From: Pseudomonadota bacterium
GTDB lineage: Bacteria > Desulfobacterota > Desulfovibrionia > Desulfovibrionales > Desulfovibrionaceae
Reading direction: 5' to 3'
NCBI GenBank assembly: GCA_023403845.1
Contig: JAEYDL010000006.1
Span: 99,464-163,463, forward strand
DNA length: 64,000 nt
Under the pieces are notes generated by a model that worked only from the letters and a program-made list of their open reading frames with translations, had not been told where the DNA came from and did not search any database. How positions within the stretch are numbered: position 1 is the first letter of the stretch; each line of letters begins with the position of its first letter. Below, piece by piece: positions 34,981 through 43,664 of this stretch. Made by a program: the position numbers and the translations under genes.

Positions 34981-36400
34981 GCGGTTCCTCCGACTGCGCG
35001 GCGGCAAAGGCGGCGACCAGATTTTCCAGTCTGTTGACCCGGGACCCCTTGAACAGAATTACTCCTCCATTCCGACGTTCCTCGAGCGAGAGTCCCTCCA
35101 GCGCTCCGAACATGTCGGCCTCGGAATTCACGCGGAAAAACGTTCCGGCGAAACGCTCGGCCCTGAGTCCGGCTTCCACATCTTCGCCATGCTCTCCTTT
35201 CCAAAGCACAAGGCGGGGACGGGCGGCGGCCACGCGGCGGCCAAGGGCGCGATGTTCTTCCTCGGCAAGCTGTCCCAGTTCGCCCATCTCGCCGAGCACG
35301 CAGACGAACGGCGTCCCGGCCCTGTCTCCGGCCATTTCCGAGGCCGATTCCAGCATCCGGGCGAAAGACAGCGGATTGGCGTTATAACTGTCGTCGATCA
35401 CGAGCCAGCCGCCGGCTCTGGAACAGGAAAAACGCTGTCTGGGCAGAACGGCGTCGGCCAGTCCGGCTGCGATGTCCTCCACGGACAGTCCCAGTCGATG
35501 CGCCACGGCAGCCACGGCGATCACATTTTCAGCACCGTAGGCTCCACGGAACGGGGCTTCGACATCCACGGGCGCGCCGTCAAGCCACAGCCTGAACAAC
35601 CCCTTCTCCTCTCCGGCCGGAACCACATAGGCGGCCCGGTATTCGACCTGACGACCGGTGGTGGAGAAAAACACCAGATCCTGCCGCACAGCTCGAGCCT
35701 CCCGCACCAGATCGGGATAATCCGCGCTGACGACGGCCGCGCCGTGCGGCGCAAGATGCGCCAGCAGCTTCGCCTTGTAATGAGCGGTTCCCCGATCACC
35801 GAGTCCGGCGGCGTGTCCGGGACCGACGTTGAGAATCATCCCGATGTCCGGCTCGAGAATGGAACCCAGCTGATCCATGTCTTCAGGATGGCTGATGCCA
35901 GCCTCCATGACCCAGAAACGTTCTTCGCCGGTGGCCGCAAGCATGGACAGGGGCAACCCTATCTGATTGTTCAGATTCAAGGGGTTTTTGGCGGTATTTC
36001 CCTTCCTCTGCAGGACATGGGCGAGCAATTCCTTGACCGTGGTCTTTCCGGCCGTTCCGGTGATGCCCACCACCTTCGTTTCCGGTTTCAGCGCATGCCG
36101 CCATGCGTTCGCAAGCCGCCCAAGGGCTGCCACTGTATTCTCGACAAGCACGACAGGCACGGGAATTTCGCCGGAAAACGGATTGTGGTCGGCCAGCACC
36201 GCAGCGGCTCCCGCCTCCGCGGCCTTGCCCGCGAAATCATGCCCGTCGAAACTCTCTCCAGGAATGCAGACAAAAAGCGTTCCGGGAGTCACGGCGCGGC
36301 TGTCCGCACCCGCCCCTTCAATGGGGCCGGAAGGCATCGCCGCCCCCGGCAGAACCGTCCCCCCGACGGCGCGGACTATGGCCTCAAGACTCAGGCGCAT
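34970..36400 (-). CDS. murF: UDP-N-acetylmuramoyl-tripeptide--D-alanyl-D-alanine ligase MurF
   Basis: The 476-residue Mur ligase has the ATP loop GITGTAGKTTVKELL, the segment EAGISHPEDMDQLGSILEPD and the C-terminal VIDDSYNANPLSF motif characteristic of MurF. It adds D-Ala-D-Ala to the UDP-MurNAc-tripeptide. It overlaps murE by 10 bp upstream and mraY by 11 bp downstream, fitting a single coupled transcript. No ddl gene for the D-Ala-D-Ala substrate is found in this cluster. Confidence 0.96.
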   Translation of the reverse strand: MRLSLEAIVRAVGGTVLPGAAMPSGPIEGAGADSRAVTPGTLFVCIPGESFDGHDFAGKAAEAGAAAVLADHNPFSGEIPVPVVLVENTVAALGRLANAWRHALKPETKVVGITGTAGKTTVKELLAHVLQRKGNTAKNPLNLNNQIGLPLSMLAATGEERFWVMEAGISHPEDMDQLGSILEPDIGMILNVGPGHAAGLGDRGTAHYKAKLLAHLAPHGAAVVSADYPDLVREARAVRQDLVFFSTTGRQVEYRAAYVVPAGEEKGLFRLWLDGAPVDVEAPFRGAYGAENVIAVAAVAHRLGLSVEDIAAGLADAVLPRQRFSCSRAGGWLVIDDSYNANPLSFARMLESASEMAGDRAGTPFVCVLGEMGELGQLAEEEHRALGRRVAAARPRLVLWKGEHGEDVEAGLRAERFAGTFFRVNSEADMFGALEGLSLEERRNGGVILFKGSRVNRLENLVAAFAAAQSEEPHAL

Positions 36401-37848
36401 CCCAAAAGCTCCCGAATGGTTTGCTGATCGCTGAAAGGATGTCTGACATCCCCGATCTGTTGCGTGCTCTCGTGCCCCTTGCCCGCCACAAGCAGGGCGT
36501 CTCCGGGGCGAAGCATGGCCAGTGCCTTGCGGATGGCCTGCCTTCTGTCCGCGTCCGCAATGACTTCATGGGCGGAGGCAAGTCCGGGCATGACGTCGTG
36601 CATGATGGCCTCGGGATCCTCGTGGCGGGGATTGTCGGAGGTCAGGACGGCCACGTCGGACAGACGGGCCACGGCCGCACCCATAAGCGGACGCTTGGTG
36701 CGGTCACGATCTCCTCCGCAGCCGAAGACGGTGACTATCCGCCCAAAACCGGCGCCGCGCAGAGAGGTCAGCACATTGACGAGCGCGTCCGGCGTATGGG
36801 CGTAGTCGACGAAAATATCCAGTCCCTGCGGATTGGGAATCCGCTCAAGCCGCCCCGGAACGCCACAAAATGTCTCAAAGCAACTGAACACGTCCGGCGA
36901 CAGTCCCATGCCCACGGCAATGGCCTGCACGCCGAGCAGATTCTCGGCGTTGAAATTCCCGACCAGCGGAGAGGACAGCTCCCATTCCCGCCCCTCGAAA
37001 AGAACGTGCAGACGCAGTCCCGCCGTGTCGCTTGAAAGCACCCGGGCACGCATGTACCGGCGTACCCCCTCTGGCTGCGGACCAAGTCCGAATCCAATGG
37101 CCTCGGGCGCAAGCCGGGCCAGTCTGAGGCCCCACTCTCCGTCCGTTCCTATGGCCATCACGCGATCAGAAAAGGCCTTGCCCCCATCGTCGACGAACAG
37201 GCGCCGCTTGGCCTGAAAATAGTTTTCCATGTCGCCGTGATAATCAAGATGATCCTGCGTCAGGTTGGTGAACACGGCTCCACCGAAATCAATTCCTGCC
37301 ACGCGCTGCTGATCCAGCGCATGGGAGGAAACTTCCATAAAGGCGGCCTGCACGCCGGCTTCCCGCATGGAGGCCAGGTCGGCATGGACGTCCAGACAGT
37401 CGGGCGTGGTCATGGGCGCATCCTGACAATAACCCGGCCAGCGGTAGGAGACGGTTCCCAGCACGCCCGTCCTGTACCCGGCGGAAGCGAAAAGATGGTC
37501 CAGCAGATAGGTGGTCGTCGTCTTGCCGTTAGTGCCGGTAACGCCGACCACGGGAAAACCGAGCCTCCCCGTGCCGTAGCGGGCACGGGCCAGCAATCCA
37601 AGCGCCTGTCTGGGATCAGCGCAGTCCACCACTTCGGCCTTGCCGCAATGCTCCGCGGCCTCCGGCGAACAGACCACATAGGCAGCCCCCTTCGCCACGG
37701 CATCGGCGATGAAAGAGGCGCCGTCGGTTCTGCTGCCCGGAAGAGCCACAAAAACGCACCCTGGAGTGACCCTGCGCGAATCGATGCACAGGTCCAGCCC
37801 TTCGGCGGCCACTCTGGCCTCCAGCAGCGACAATGGATACATATTCAT
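36391..37848 (-). CDS. murE: UDP-MurNAc-L-Ala-D-Glu--2,6-diaminopimelate ligase MurE
   Basis: The 485-residue Mur ligase has the ATP loop VTGTNGKTTTTYLL, the EVSSHALDQQRV segment and, in the C-terminal domain, the DNPR motif (TSDNPRHEDP) that marks specificity for meso-diaminopimelate. This fits a Gram-negative wall. The ATG at 37848 overlaps the ftsI stop (ATGA) and has AGAAGGAAGA just upstream; ATG at 37842 is an alternative. Confidence 0.96.
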   Translation of the reverse strand: MNMYPLSLLEARVAAEGLDLCIDSRRVTPGCVFVALPGSRTDGASFIADAVAKGAAYVVCSPEAAEHCGKAEVVDCADPRQALGLLARARYGTGRLGFPVVGVTGTNGKTTTTYLLDHLFASAGYRTGVLGTVSYRWPGYCQDAPMTTPDCLDVHADLASMREAGVQAAFMEVSSHALDQQRVAGIDFGGAVFTNLTQDHLDYHGDMENYFQAKRRLFVDDGGKAFSDRVMAIGTDGEWGLRLARLAPEAIGFGLGPQPEGVRRYMRARVLSSDTAGLRLHVLFEGREWELSSPLVGNFNAENLLGVQAIAVGMGLSPDVFSCFETFCGVPGRLERIPNPQGLDIFVDYAHTPDALVNVLTSLRGAGFGRIVTVFGCGGDRDRTKRPLMGAAVARLSDVAVLTSDNPRHEDPEAIMHDVMPGLASAHEVIADADRRQAIRKALAMLRPGDALLVAGKGHESTQQIGDVRHPFSDQQTIRELLGCA

Positions 37849-39935
37849 TCTTCCTTCTCCGAGGAAAGCCAGAGAACGCATTCACCGGGCACGTCGTCCT
37901 TTGTCCAGCGCACGCCCGGTTCGGGCGTCTGGCGCACCACCCGGGGACCGTCCCCTCTGATTACAGGCACAAGTCCCTGCCGGGCGTACATTTCCACAGC
38001 CCGGCGCACGGACTGCCCGACCACATCAGGCACGACTCCCGAGGTTTTTGCCTTGCTTGCCTGTTTGACCGGAGCAAGTTCCCGCCGATACTCTCCGATA
38101 ACCGTTTCTTCCGGCTTCTGCCGGTTCCGGCGTCTGGCCCGCTCCTCGGCCCTGGCCTGAGCCCGTGCCTGAGCAGGCGTCAGCGCTCCGGGATCAGGCA
38201 GCTGTCCTTCATAGGCCATCACCCTGGTAGCGACCTCACGGAAGACAGGCGCACCGATCACGCCGCCGTACTTGGTCCTTTCCGGCTCGTCGATGAAAAT
38301 CACCACAAGATACTTGGGCTTGTCCGCCGGCACCAGCCCGACAAAGGAGCCGGTACGCCCCTGCCCGTAACCACCGCCCTTGCGGCTTGCCTTCTGGGCC
38401 GTCCCTGTCTTGCCGGCTACGGCAAGCCCCGGAATGGCAGCGCGCTTCCCGGTTCCGGAGTTTACCACTTCTTTCATCATGTTCAGGACTTCTCGCACCG
38501 TGCCGCGGGAGAAGATCCTCTGGTCTCCGCCGTCGATGGCAACCTGATCATCAAGCACAAGCTTCAGAGGACGATACACGCCCCCGCTGCCGAGGGTCAG
38601 ATACGCCTGCGCCATCTGCGCCACGGTCACGGACAGGCTCTGCCCAAAGGATGAAGAGATCAGGTCGGCCTCGCTCCAGTCGCGCGGACGGCGCAAAATG
38701 CCCCGGCTCTCCGCGATATGCAGTCCGCTGGACTCGCCGAACCCCAGACGGGAAAGGTAGCGATGATACCGCACGGCCCCAAGTTCCAGTCCGATTTTTC
38801 CACACCCGATGTTGCTCGAATAACTGAGAATTTCCGAAACCGTCAGATTTTTGTACGCACGCCCGTCGTCCCGGATTGTGATGTAGCGGGAACGCCAGAG
38901 CCCATTCTCGCAGTCAAACACGGTATCCTTCGTCACCACACCTTCCTGCAGCGCCGAGGCGATCAGGAAAGGCTTGAACGTGGACCCCGGCTCCAGCGCG
39001 TCGAGGGCCAGCCTGTTGCGGTACTGCCCCGGCGAATAGTCACGGTAGGAATTGGGATTGAAAAACGGATACTGAGCCCAGGCCAGAATTTCGCCCGTCT
39101 CCACGTCCACGACCATGACGCCGCCCCACTTGGCGTGTTCCCGATCCACGACCGCGGCGATTTCCTCTTCCGCAATGGACTGAACCTGCAGATCGACCGT
39201 CAGTCGAACATCCCCGCCCACGGGCATGTCGTCATCGCCGTCGACATAAAACCGTCTTCCGAAGGCGTCGCGCTGCACGAGCTGGCGAGAAGCCAGACCA
39301 GTAAGCTGATCGTCGAAGGCGCGCTCGATTCCCTCAAGCCCCTTACCGTCCATGCCGACAAATCCCAGCAACTGCCCCGCCACTTGTCGATAGGGATAGA
39401 CGCGCTCGTATTCACGCGTAAGTTCGATGCCGGGGATGTCGGCCTGCCGGATTTCCTCGGCGGTTGCGTCATCCACCCGACGGGCGACCCAGACGAAACT
39501 CCGCTTCTTTTCCAGCAGCGGCCTGATCTGCTCCACAGGACGTCCCAGTATCCGAGCCAACATCGCGGCGGCCGCGCCGGAATCATCTACGAGGTTGGGA
39601 TTGGCGTAAACGGAACGGCATTCCACACTGCGGGCCAGCGTATGCCCATTACGGTCAAGAATCTTGCCTCTGGGAGCGGCCACGGTCTCGGCGGACATGT
39701 GCTGTCGTCTCGCCTTCTCGGCCAGAAAGGGTCCTTCCCATAATTGAATATACCCGGCACGAATCCAGAGGGTCGCCCAGACCAGACAAAAAATCCCCGC
39801 AACGAAATAAAAACGAAAATTGGCCCAGTCGACGGAAGCAACCCAAGCGCGCAGCCCCCCTTCAGACTGTCTCCGATTGGGGGTCGAAAGATTCCGGCGG
39901 GGACTCCGCCTGCGTTGTGCGCCCAGATATGCCAT
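37845..39935 (-). CDS. ftsI: Penicillin-binding protein, septal transpeptidase FtsI (with PASTA domain)
   Basis: The 696-residue class B PBP has a basic cytoplasmic tail, one membrane helix near residues 45-65, a dimerisation domain and a transpeptidase domain with the three active-site motifs: catalytic STFK in LEPGSTFKPF, SSN in SYSSNIG and KTG in AGKTGTAQKAS. A single C-terminal PASTA domain (VVPDVVGQSVRRAVEMY) is attached by a basic, charged linker. PASTA domains on FtsI/Spo VD-like PBPs bind peptidoglycan or partner proteins; E. coli FtsI lacks one, which makes this protein longer. ATG at 39935 follows a GTG at 39938; either may start. Confidence 0.96.
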   Translation of the reverse strand: MAYLGAQRRRSPRRNLSTPNRRQSEGGLRAWVASVDWANFRFYFVAGIFCLVWATLWIRAGYIQLWEGPFLAEKARRQHMSAETVAAPRGKILDRNGHTLARSVECRSVYANPNLVDDSGAAAAMLARILGRPVEQIRPLLEKKRSFVWVARRVDDATAEEIRQADIPGIELTREYERVYPYRQVAGQLLGFVGMDGKGLEGIERAFDDQLTGLASRQLVQRDAFGRRFYVDGDDDMPVGGDVRLTVDLQVQSIAEEEIAAVVDREHAKWGGVMVVDVETGEILAWAQYPFFNPNSYRDYSPGQYRNRLALDALEPGSTFKPFLIASALQEGVVTKDTVFDCENGLWRSRYITIRDDGRAYKNLTVSEILSYSSNIGCGKIGLELGAVRYHRYLSRLGFGESSGLHIAESRGILRRPRDWSEADLISSSFGQSLSVTVAQMAQAYLTLGSGGVYRPLKLVLDDQVAIDGGDQRIFSRGTVREVLNMMKEVVNSGTGKRAAIPGLAVAGKTGTAQKASRKGGGYGQGRTGSFVGLVPADKPKYLVVIFIDEPERTKYGGVIGAPVFREVATRVMAYEGQLPDPGALTPAQARAQARAEERARRRNRQKPEETVIGEYRRELAPVKQASKAKTSGVVPDVVGQSVRRAVEMYARQGLVPVIRGDGPRVVRQTPEPGVRWTKDDVPGECVLWLSSEKEE

Positions 39936-39996
39936 CACGCTTCCGTGTGCTCCCTCAAATAAGGCCGTCCGGATATGCCCGGTCGGGACAGCCGAC

Positions 39997-40296
39997 CTAC
40001 TTTTTTCCTGTTCCCGGGTCCGTCATGCGCCGAATCTGCCCGGCCCTGGCTTCGCTCATTCCCAAAACCGCCGCCTTTTCCCGCAGAATCTGCGGAGCGA
40101 GCAGCCTGTCCCGTTCAATTTCCAGCTTGCTTTTCAGAACCCGACGTTCCTCCACGCCTCCCCGCAGCTGGCGAATGGCGTAGGCCTTGTCCGTACGCTC
40201 AATGCTCAACCACACCAGCGCAAGGCCTGTCAGCAGACTGAGCAGTACTGACAGAATCAGGGCAAGAAGCCAGCCGCTCTGAGACATGGAACTCAT
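39997..40296 (-). CDS. ftsL: FtsL-like cell division protein
   Basis: The 99-residue bitopic protein has a short N-terminus, one membrane helix (WLLALILSVLLSLLTGLALV) and a periplasmic coiled-coil with heptad-like spacing (ERRVLKSKLEIERDRLLAP). Size, topology and the position between rsmH and ftsI are those of FtsL, which forms the FtsQLB complex that activates FtsW-FtsI. Sequence conservation of FtsL is low, so the call rests on topology and context. It overlaps rsmH by 4 bp (ATGA). Confidence 0.88.
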   Translation of the reverse strand: MSSMSQSGWLLALILSVLLSLLTGLALVWLSIERTDKAYAIRQLRGGVEERRVLKSKLEIERDRLLAPQILREKAAVLGMSEARAGQIRRMTDPGTGKK

Positions 40297-41384
40297 TTCG
40301 CTTCTCCCTGCGCCTGCCGTCTGGCCAGCCTGGCCGCTCTTTTGGCCTCATAGCGGCGCCTGGCCTCGTCCTCGGGGGAAAGAACCTCTTCCTTTCCGTC
40401 GGTCTCCCCGGCCCGGGGCAGCTTCTCCGCCACGCGCAGCTTGGCGCTGCCGGAACGAGGATTAAGCATGACTTCCCGTTCGTTCGGAGCGATCGGTCTG
40501 GGCGTCACGAGCAGCGCTTCGGCCGTATGGTGACACACGCATACAGGAAGATGCTTCGGACACAGACACCCCTGAGCCCATGTGCGCATCCTGTGCTTGA
40601 CCACCCGATCCTCCAGAGAATGGAAGGTGATGACGGCAACCCGCCCGCCGGGTTTCAGCCTGGCCAGAATGCCGTCCAGAAAACGTTCAAGCTCTCCGAT
40701 TTCGTCATTGACCGCCATGCGCAACGCCTGAAAGGTGCGCGTCGCGGGGTGATTGCGCGCCTTTGCCCTCCAGGCGGCGGGATAGGCCTGCTCCACCAGC
40801 AACGCGAGCTCGCGGGTCGTCTCGATGGGCTTGCGCACACGAGCCTCCACGATGGCCCTTGCGATCCGTCCGGCCTGCGGATCTTCCCCATAGCGCTCGA
40901 TAATGTCTTTCAGTTCCTCCTGCCTGCCCCGGTTGACCAGACGGCTCACGGGAGCCTCTCCGGAATCCCGGTCCATGCGCATGTCCAGCGGGCCGTCGGC
41001 ATGGAAGCTGAATCCGCGCTCGGCGGAGTCGATCTGCAGGGACGACACTCCGATATCAATCAATGCGCCGTCGATCTCATCCCATCCGAGACTGTCCAGA
41101 GCTTCGGCAAAGCGGCTGTAACGAGTATGAAAGAGATGGACATGGCCCCCAAATGGAGCCAGTCTGGCCCGTGCCAGCTCAAGGGCCTGCGTGTCTCTGT
41201 CCAGCCCGCACAGCAACCCTTCTCCATTGGTCCGTTCGAGCAAGGCATGAGAATGCCCCCCCATGCCCACGGTGCCGTCAAGATAACGACCGCCCGCCTG
41301 CGGACGCAGTGCATCGACCGTCTCGTTCAGCAAGACGGGGATATGGACAGATTCCGGGGAATTCGTGAAGGATGCTGGTTTCAT
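40293..41384 (-). CDS. rsmH: 16S rRNA (cytosine-1402-N4)-methyltransferase RsmH
   Basis: The 363-residue SAM-dependent methyltransferase has the family opening VHIPVLLNETVDAL, the SAM-binding DGTVGMGGHS, and the downstream ALIDIGVSSLQID, DMRMD and ITFHSLEDRVVK motifs. It methylates C1402 in the ribosomal P site. The C-terminal tail is unusually long, charged and Ala/Arg-rich (about 40 residues). It follows mraZ by 62 bp and overlaps ftsL by 4 bp. The ribosome-binding site is weak. Confidence 0.96.
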   Translation of the reverse strand: MKPASFTNSPESVHIPVLLNETVDALRPQAGGRYLDGTVGMGGHSHALLERTNGEGLLCGLDRDTQALELARARLAPFGGHVHLFHTRYSRFAEALDSLGWDEIDGALIDIGVSSLQIDSAERGFSFHADGPLDMRMDRDSGEAPVSRLVNRGRQEELKDIIERYGEDPQAGRIARAIVEARVRKPIETTRELALLVEQAYPAAWRAKARNHPATRTFQALRMAVNDEIGELERFLDGILARLKPGGRVAVITFHSLEDRVVKHRMRTWAQGCLCPKHLPVCVCHHTAEALLVTPRPIAPNEREVMLNPRSGSAKLRVAEKLPRAGETDGKEEVLSPEDEARRRYEAKRAARLARRQAQGEAK

Positions 41385-41446
41385 GGGCCGGTGGTACTCG
41401 ATGTTGCGGTCAGGGCTTCGATTCGGAACAGGTCCGAAACAAAGCG

Positions 41447-41890
41447 TCAGAAGGAAAAGTCGATGCCGCTGTCAGCCAGCTCATCGGCTACGTCGTCAAA
41501 ATTCTGCGTCAGCAGGGCCTTGAATTTGGCCTGATCCCAAATTTCAAACTTGTCGATCTGCCCGAGTACGATCACCTCGCGATCCAGCCCTGCGTACTCC
41601 ATATGCGCGCGGGAAAGGCGGATCCGCCCCTGCGGGTCCAGAGTCTGCACCTCTGCCCCACCAAGAACGAGTCTCCTGAAATCTCTGATTTTCCTTGAAC
41701 TGTTCCTCAGTCGGGAAAACTTTTCCTCAAGTTCTTCCCAAAGCTGCTCAGGGTAGCCCACAAGGCAGCCGTCATAGGTCGTCAAAACGAAAGACCCCGA
41801 ACACGAAAGAAGATTGTCCCGAAACTCGGTCGGGAGCAAAAGACGTCCTTTCGCATCAAGGCTTCTGTAGGACTGCCCACGAAACTGCAT
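41447..41890 (-). CDS. mraZ: Transcriptional regulator MraZ
   Basis: The 147-residue protein consists of two AbrB-like SpoVT domains, each with the MraZ loop: SLDAKGRLLLP in the first and TLDPQGRIRLS in the second. MraZ forms a ring-shaped oligomer that binds tandem GTGGG-type repeats and represses its own dcw operon. Three such repeats lie 31-56 bp upstream of the start. The ATG at 41890 has GAGG 5 nt upstream; a longer frame to 41926 would run into the operator and is rejected. Confidence 0.95.
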   Translation of the reverse strand: MQFRGQSYRSLDAKGRLLLPTEFRDNLLSCSGSFVLTTYDGCLVGYPEQLWEELEEKFSRLRNSSRKIRDFRRLVLGGAEVQTLDPQGRIRLSRAHMEYAGLDREVIVLGQIDKFEIWDQAKFKALLTQNFDDVADELADSGIDFSF

Positions 41891-41920
41891 GAGTCCTCGC
41901 CCGCCCCTTACTGGGCCTTT

Positions 41921-41946
41921 ATCCACTTTTTCCCACTTTTCCCCAC
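41921..41946 (-). promoter_or_regulatory. MraZ box: three direct repeats at 10-bp period
   Basis: On the minus strand GTGGGG (41946-41941), GTGGGA (41936-41931) and GTGGAT (41926-41921) recur every 10 bp, separated by 4-nt A-rich spacers. This is the established layout of MraZ operators. It covers the predicted transcription start of the dcw cluster. Confidence 0.85.
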
Positions 41947-41975
41947 GTTCTCTTCCATTCCCTGCACCTTGTCAA
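41947..41975 (-). promoter_or_regulatory. Putative promoter of the dcw cluster
   Basis: A consensus TTGACA (41975-41970) is followed by a 17-nt spacer and a poor -10 GAGAAC (41952-41947). The -10 directly abuts the first MraZ repeat, so bound MraZ would block initiation. The weak -10 makes the exact start uncertain. Confidence 0.5.
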
Positions 41976-42320
41976 GAGGATGACGTTTTTACAAAACTAT
42001 TTATTATTATTATAAATATCGTATTTTTTAATACAGAATTCCCCATATCGATCAAGACATCATTTCCGCTCATGATCGTAAAAATACATGGAATAACAAT
42101 GAGTAATTGAAGAGGTCCCCAGTGGGAACAAGCCCTCTTTCCCTTGCCGTCCCTTGCGGATTCTCCCATATTTTTTTGTCGGCAGTTCTGATGAAGAGCC
42201 TTTTGGAGAGTCTTTTCCTTCCAGGAAAAACAGGCTAGAGCAGGAGCCGAAGCCGGTTTTCCACTTTTTACCCCGGACCGCGCCTTCCATACGAGACGCA
42301 GCCTGCAACAGGATCATGCC
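41976..42320. other. Intergenic region between divergent mraZ and folC
   Basis: This 345-bp stretch holds an AT-rich block at about 41990-42040 with TTATTATTATT repeats. It should contain the folC promoter. No convincing gene or hairpin was seen; the small frame on the minus strand (42060-42461) runs into folC antisense and is not credible. Confidence 0.5.
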
Positions 42321-43664
42321 ATGACCTTCAAGACGTTCGAGGATGTTCTGGACCATCTGGACAGTCTGGGACTTTTTCATATGGATTTCGAGCTGGACCG
42401 GATGCGAGCCGGGCTTGAGGCGCTCGGTCTTGTCCAACGAGCGCCCTATGTGACCGTGCAACTCGTGGGCACCAACGGCAAGGGTTCCACCTCCACGTTT
42501 TTGGCCTCACTGGCCCGCGCCCACGGTCTCAACGTCGGCCTGTACACCTCGCCCCACTTTGTTACGCCACGCGAAAGGATTCGCATCAACGACCGCATGC
42601 TGGAGCCGGAATGCTGGCCAGAACTGGCCAACAAGGTCATACAGGCGGCCCCTGCGCTCACCTATTTCGAATTTCTGACAGCCCTGGGCCTTCTGGCCTT
42701 TCAGGAAGCTCATGTGGACCTTGTGGTCATGGAGGCCGGCCTGGGAGGTCGTTACGACGCCACTACGGCCATGTCGGTGCAGGGCGTATGCTTCGCGCCC
42801 ATAGACCTCGACCATCAGAAAATTCTTGGTCCCACCATCGCCGCCATCGCAGCAGACAAGGCGCAGGCCATGCGGACCGGTATTCCGGCCTACACGGCGC
42901 CTCAGCCTCCGGAAGCGCTTGCCGTGCTGCGTGAAGTCGCCAGACAGAAAAACGTCGTCCTGCAGGAAACAACGGACCTGTCGTTTCCGCCTGTTCCCCT
43001 CGGACTGGCCGGACCGCACCAGCGCATCAACGCACGAACAGCCCTTGCCGTCTGGACCGATCTTGCCGCGCGTTTCGGCTGGTCCGTCCGGCCCGAGGCC
43101 GTCGCGACGGGACTGGGCAACGCCCGACTGCCCGGACGATTCCAGCCCCTGAACGACCTGGACGGACTGCCGCCGCTCATTCTGGATGGCGCGCACAATC
43201 CGCACGGACTGCGTGCGCTGGCGATCGCTCTGGACGACGCAGGCATTCGCCCGGCAGCCGTCATCTTTTCCTGTCTTGGGGACAAGGCCGTGGACGACAT
43301 GATTCCTTTAATCGGAAGTGTGGCCGGCGACGCTCCCATCTTCCTTCCCACGATTCAAGACAATGAAAGGGCCATCTCCGGCGAGGCGCTGGCGGAACGC
43401 CTGCACAGGGAACGCCCCGGGCGAACGGAAGCGGTACAAAGACTCTCACTGGCCCTCTCCGCCGTGAACAGGCTTGATCCTCCCGCATCCCGGGAACATC
43501 CGGTACTCGTCTGCGGCTCTCTGTATCTGCTCGGGGAATTCTTTACGCTTCGCCCCGAGGCGCTGGAAATGCCCGGTGCTCCGCTACCGTCCGGCCATGC
43601 CGTTCCGGTTCGCCCTGACGCTGAAGCCCAAACACGCTCTCTCCGCGAAGGACATATCCGATGA
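42321..43664 (+). CDS. folC: Folylpolyglutamate/dihydrofolate synthase FolC
   Basis: The 447-residue Mur-ligase relative has the FolC P-loop LVGTNGKGSTSTFLASLA, the YTSPHFVTPRERI segment, the VMEAGLGGRYDATT motif and C-terminal LILDGAHNPHGLRAL. It adds glutamate to dihydropteroate and/or folates. AGGA lies 8 nt upstream of the ATG. The end overlaps selA by 4 bp (ATGA), making it the first gene of a folC-selA-aminopeptidase operon. Confidence 0.95.
   Translation: MTFKTFEDVLDHLDSLGLFHMDFELDRMRAGLEALGLVQRAPYVTVQLVGTNGKGSTSTFLASLARAHGLNVGLYTSPHFVTPRERIRINDRMLEPECWPELANKVIQAAPALTYFEFLTALGLLAFQEAHVDLVVMEAGLGGRYDATTAMSVQGVCFAPIDLDHQKILGPTIAAIAADKAQAMRTGIPAYTAPQPPEALAVLREVARQKNVVLQETTDLSFPPVPLGLAGPHQRINARTALAVWTDLAARFGWSVRPEAVATGLGNARLPGRFQPLNDLDGLPPLILDGAHNPHGLRALAIALDDAGIRPAAVIFSCLGDKAVDDMIPLIGSVAGDAPIFLPTIQDNERAISGEALAERLHRERPGRTEAVQRLSLALSAVNRLDPPASREHPVLVCGSLYLLGEFFTLRPEALEMPGAPLPSGHAVPVRPDAEAQTRSLREGHIR

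Noticed and set aside
34979..36427. 482-codon plus-strand frame over murF
   Set aside because: Antisense shadow of murF without any recognisable domain or start context.
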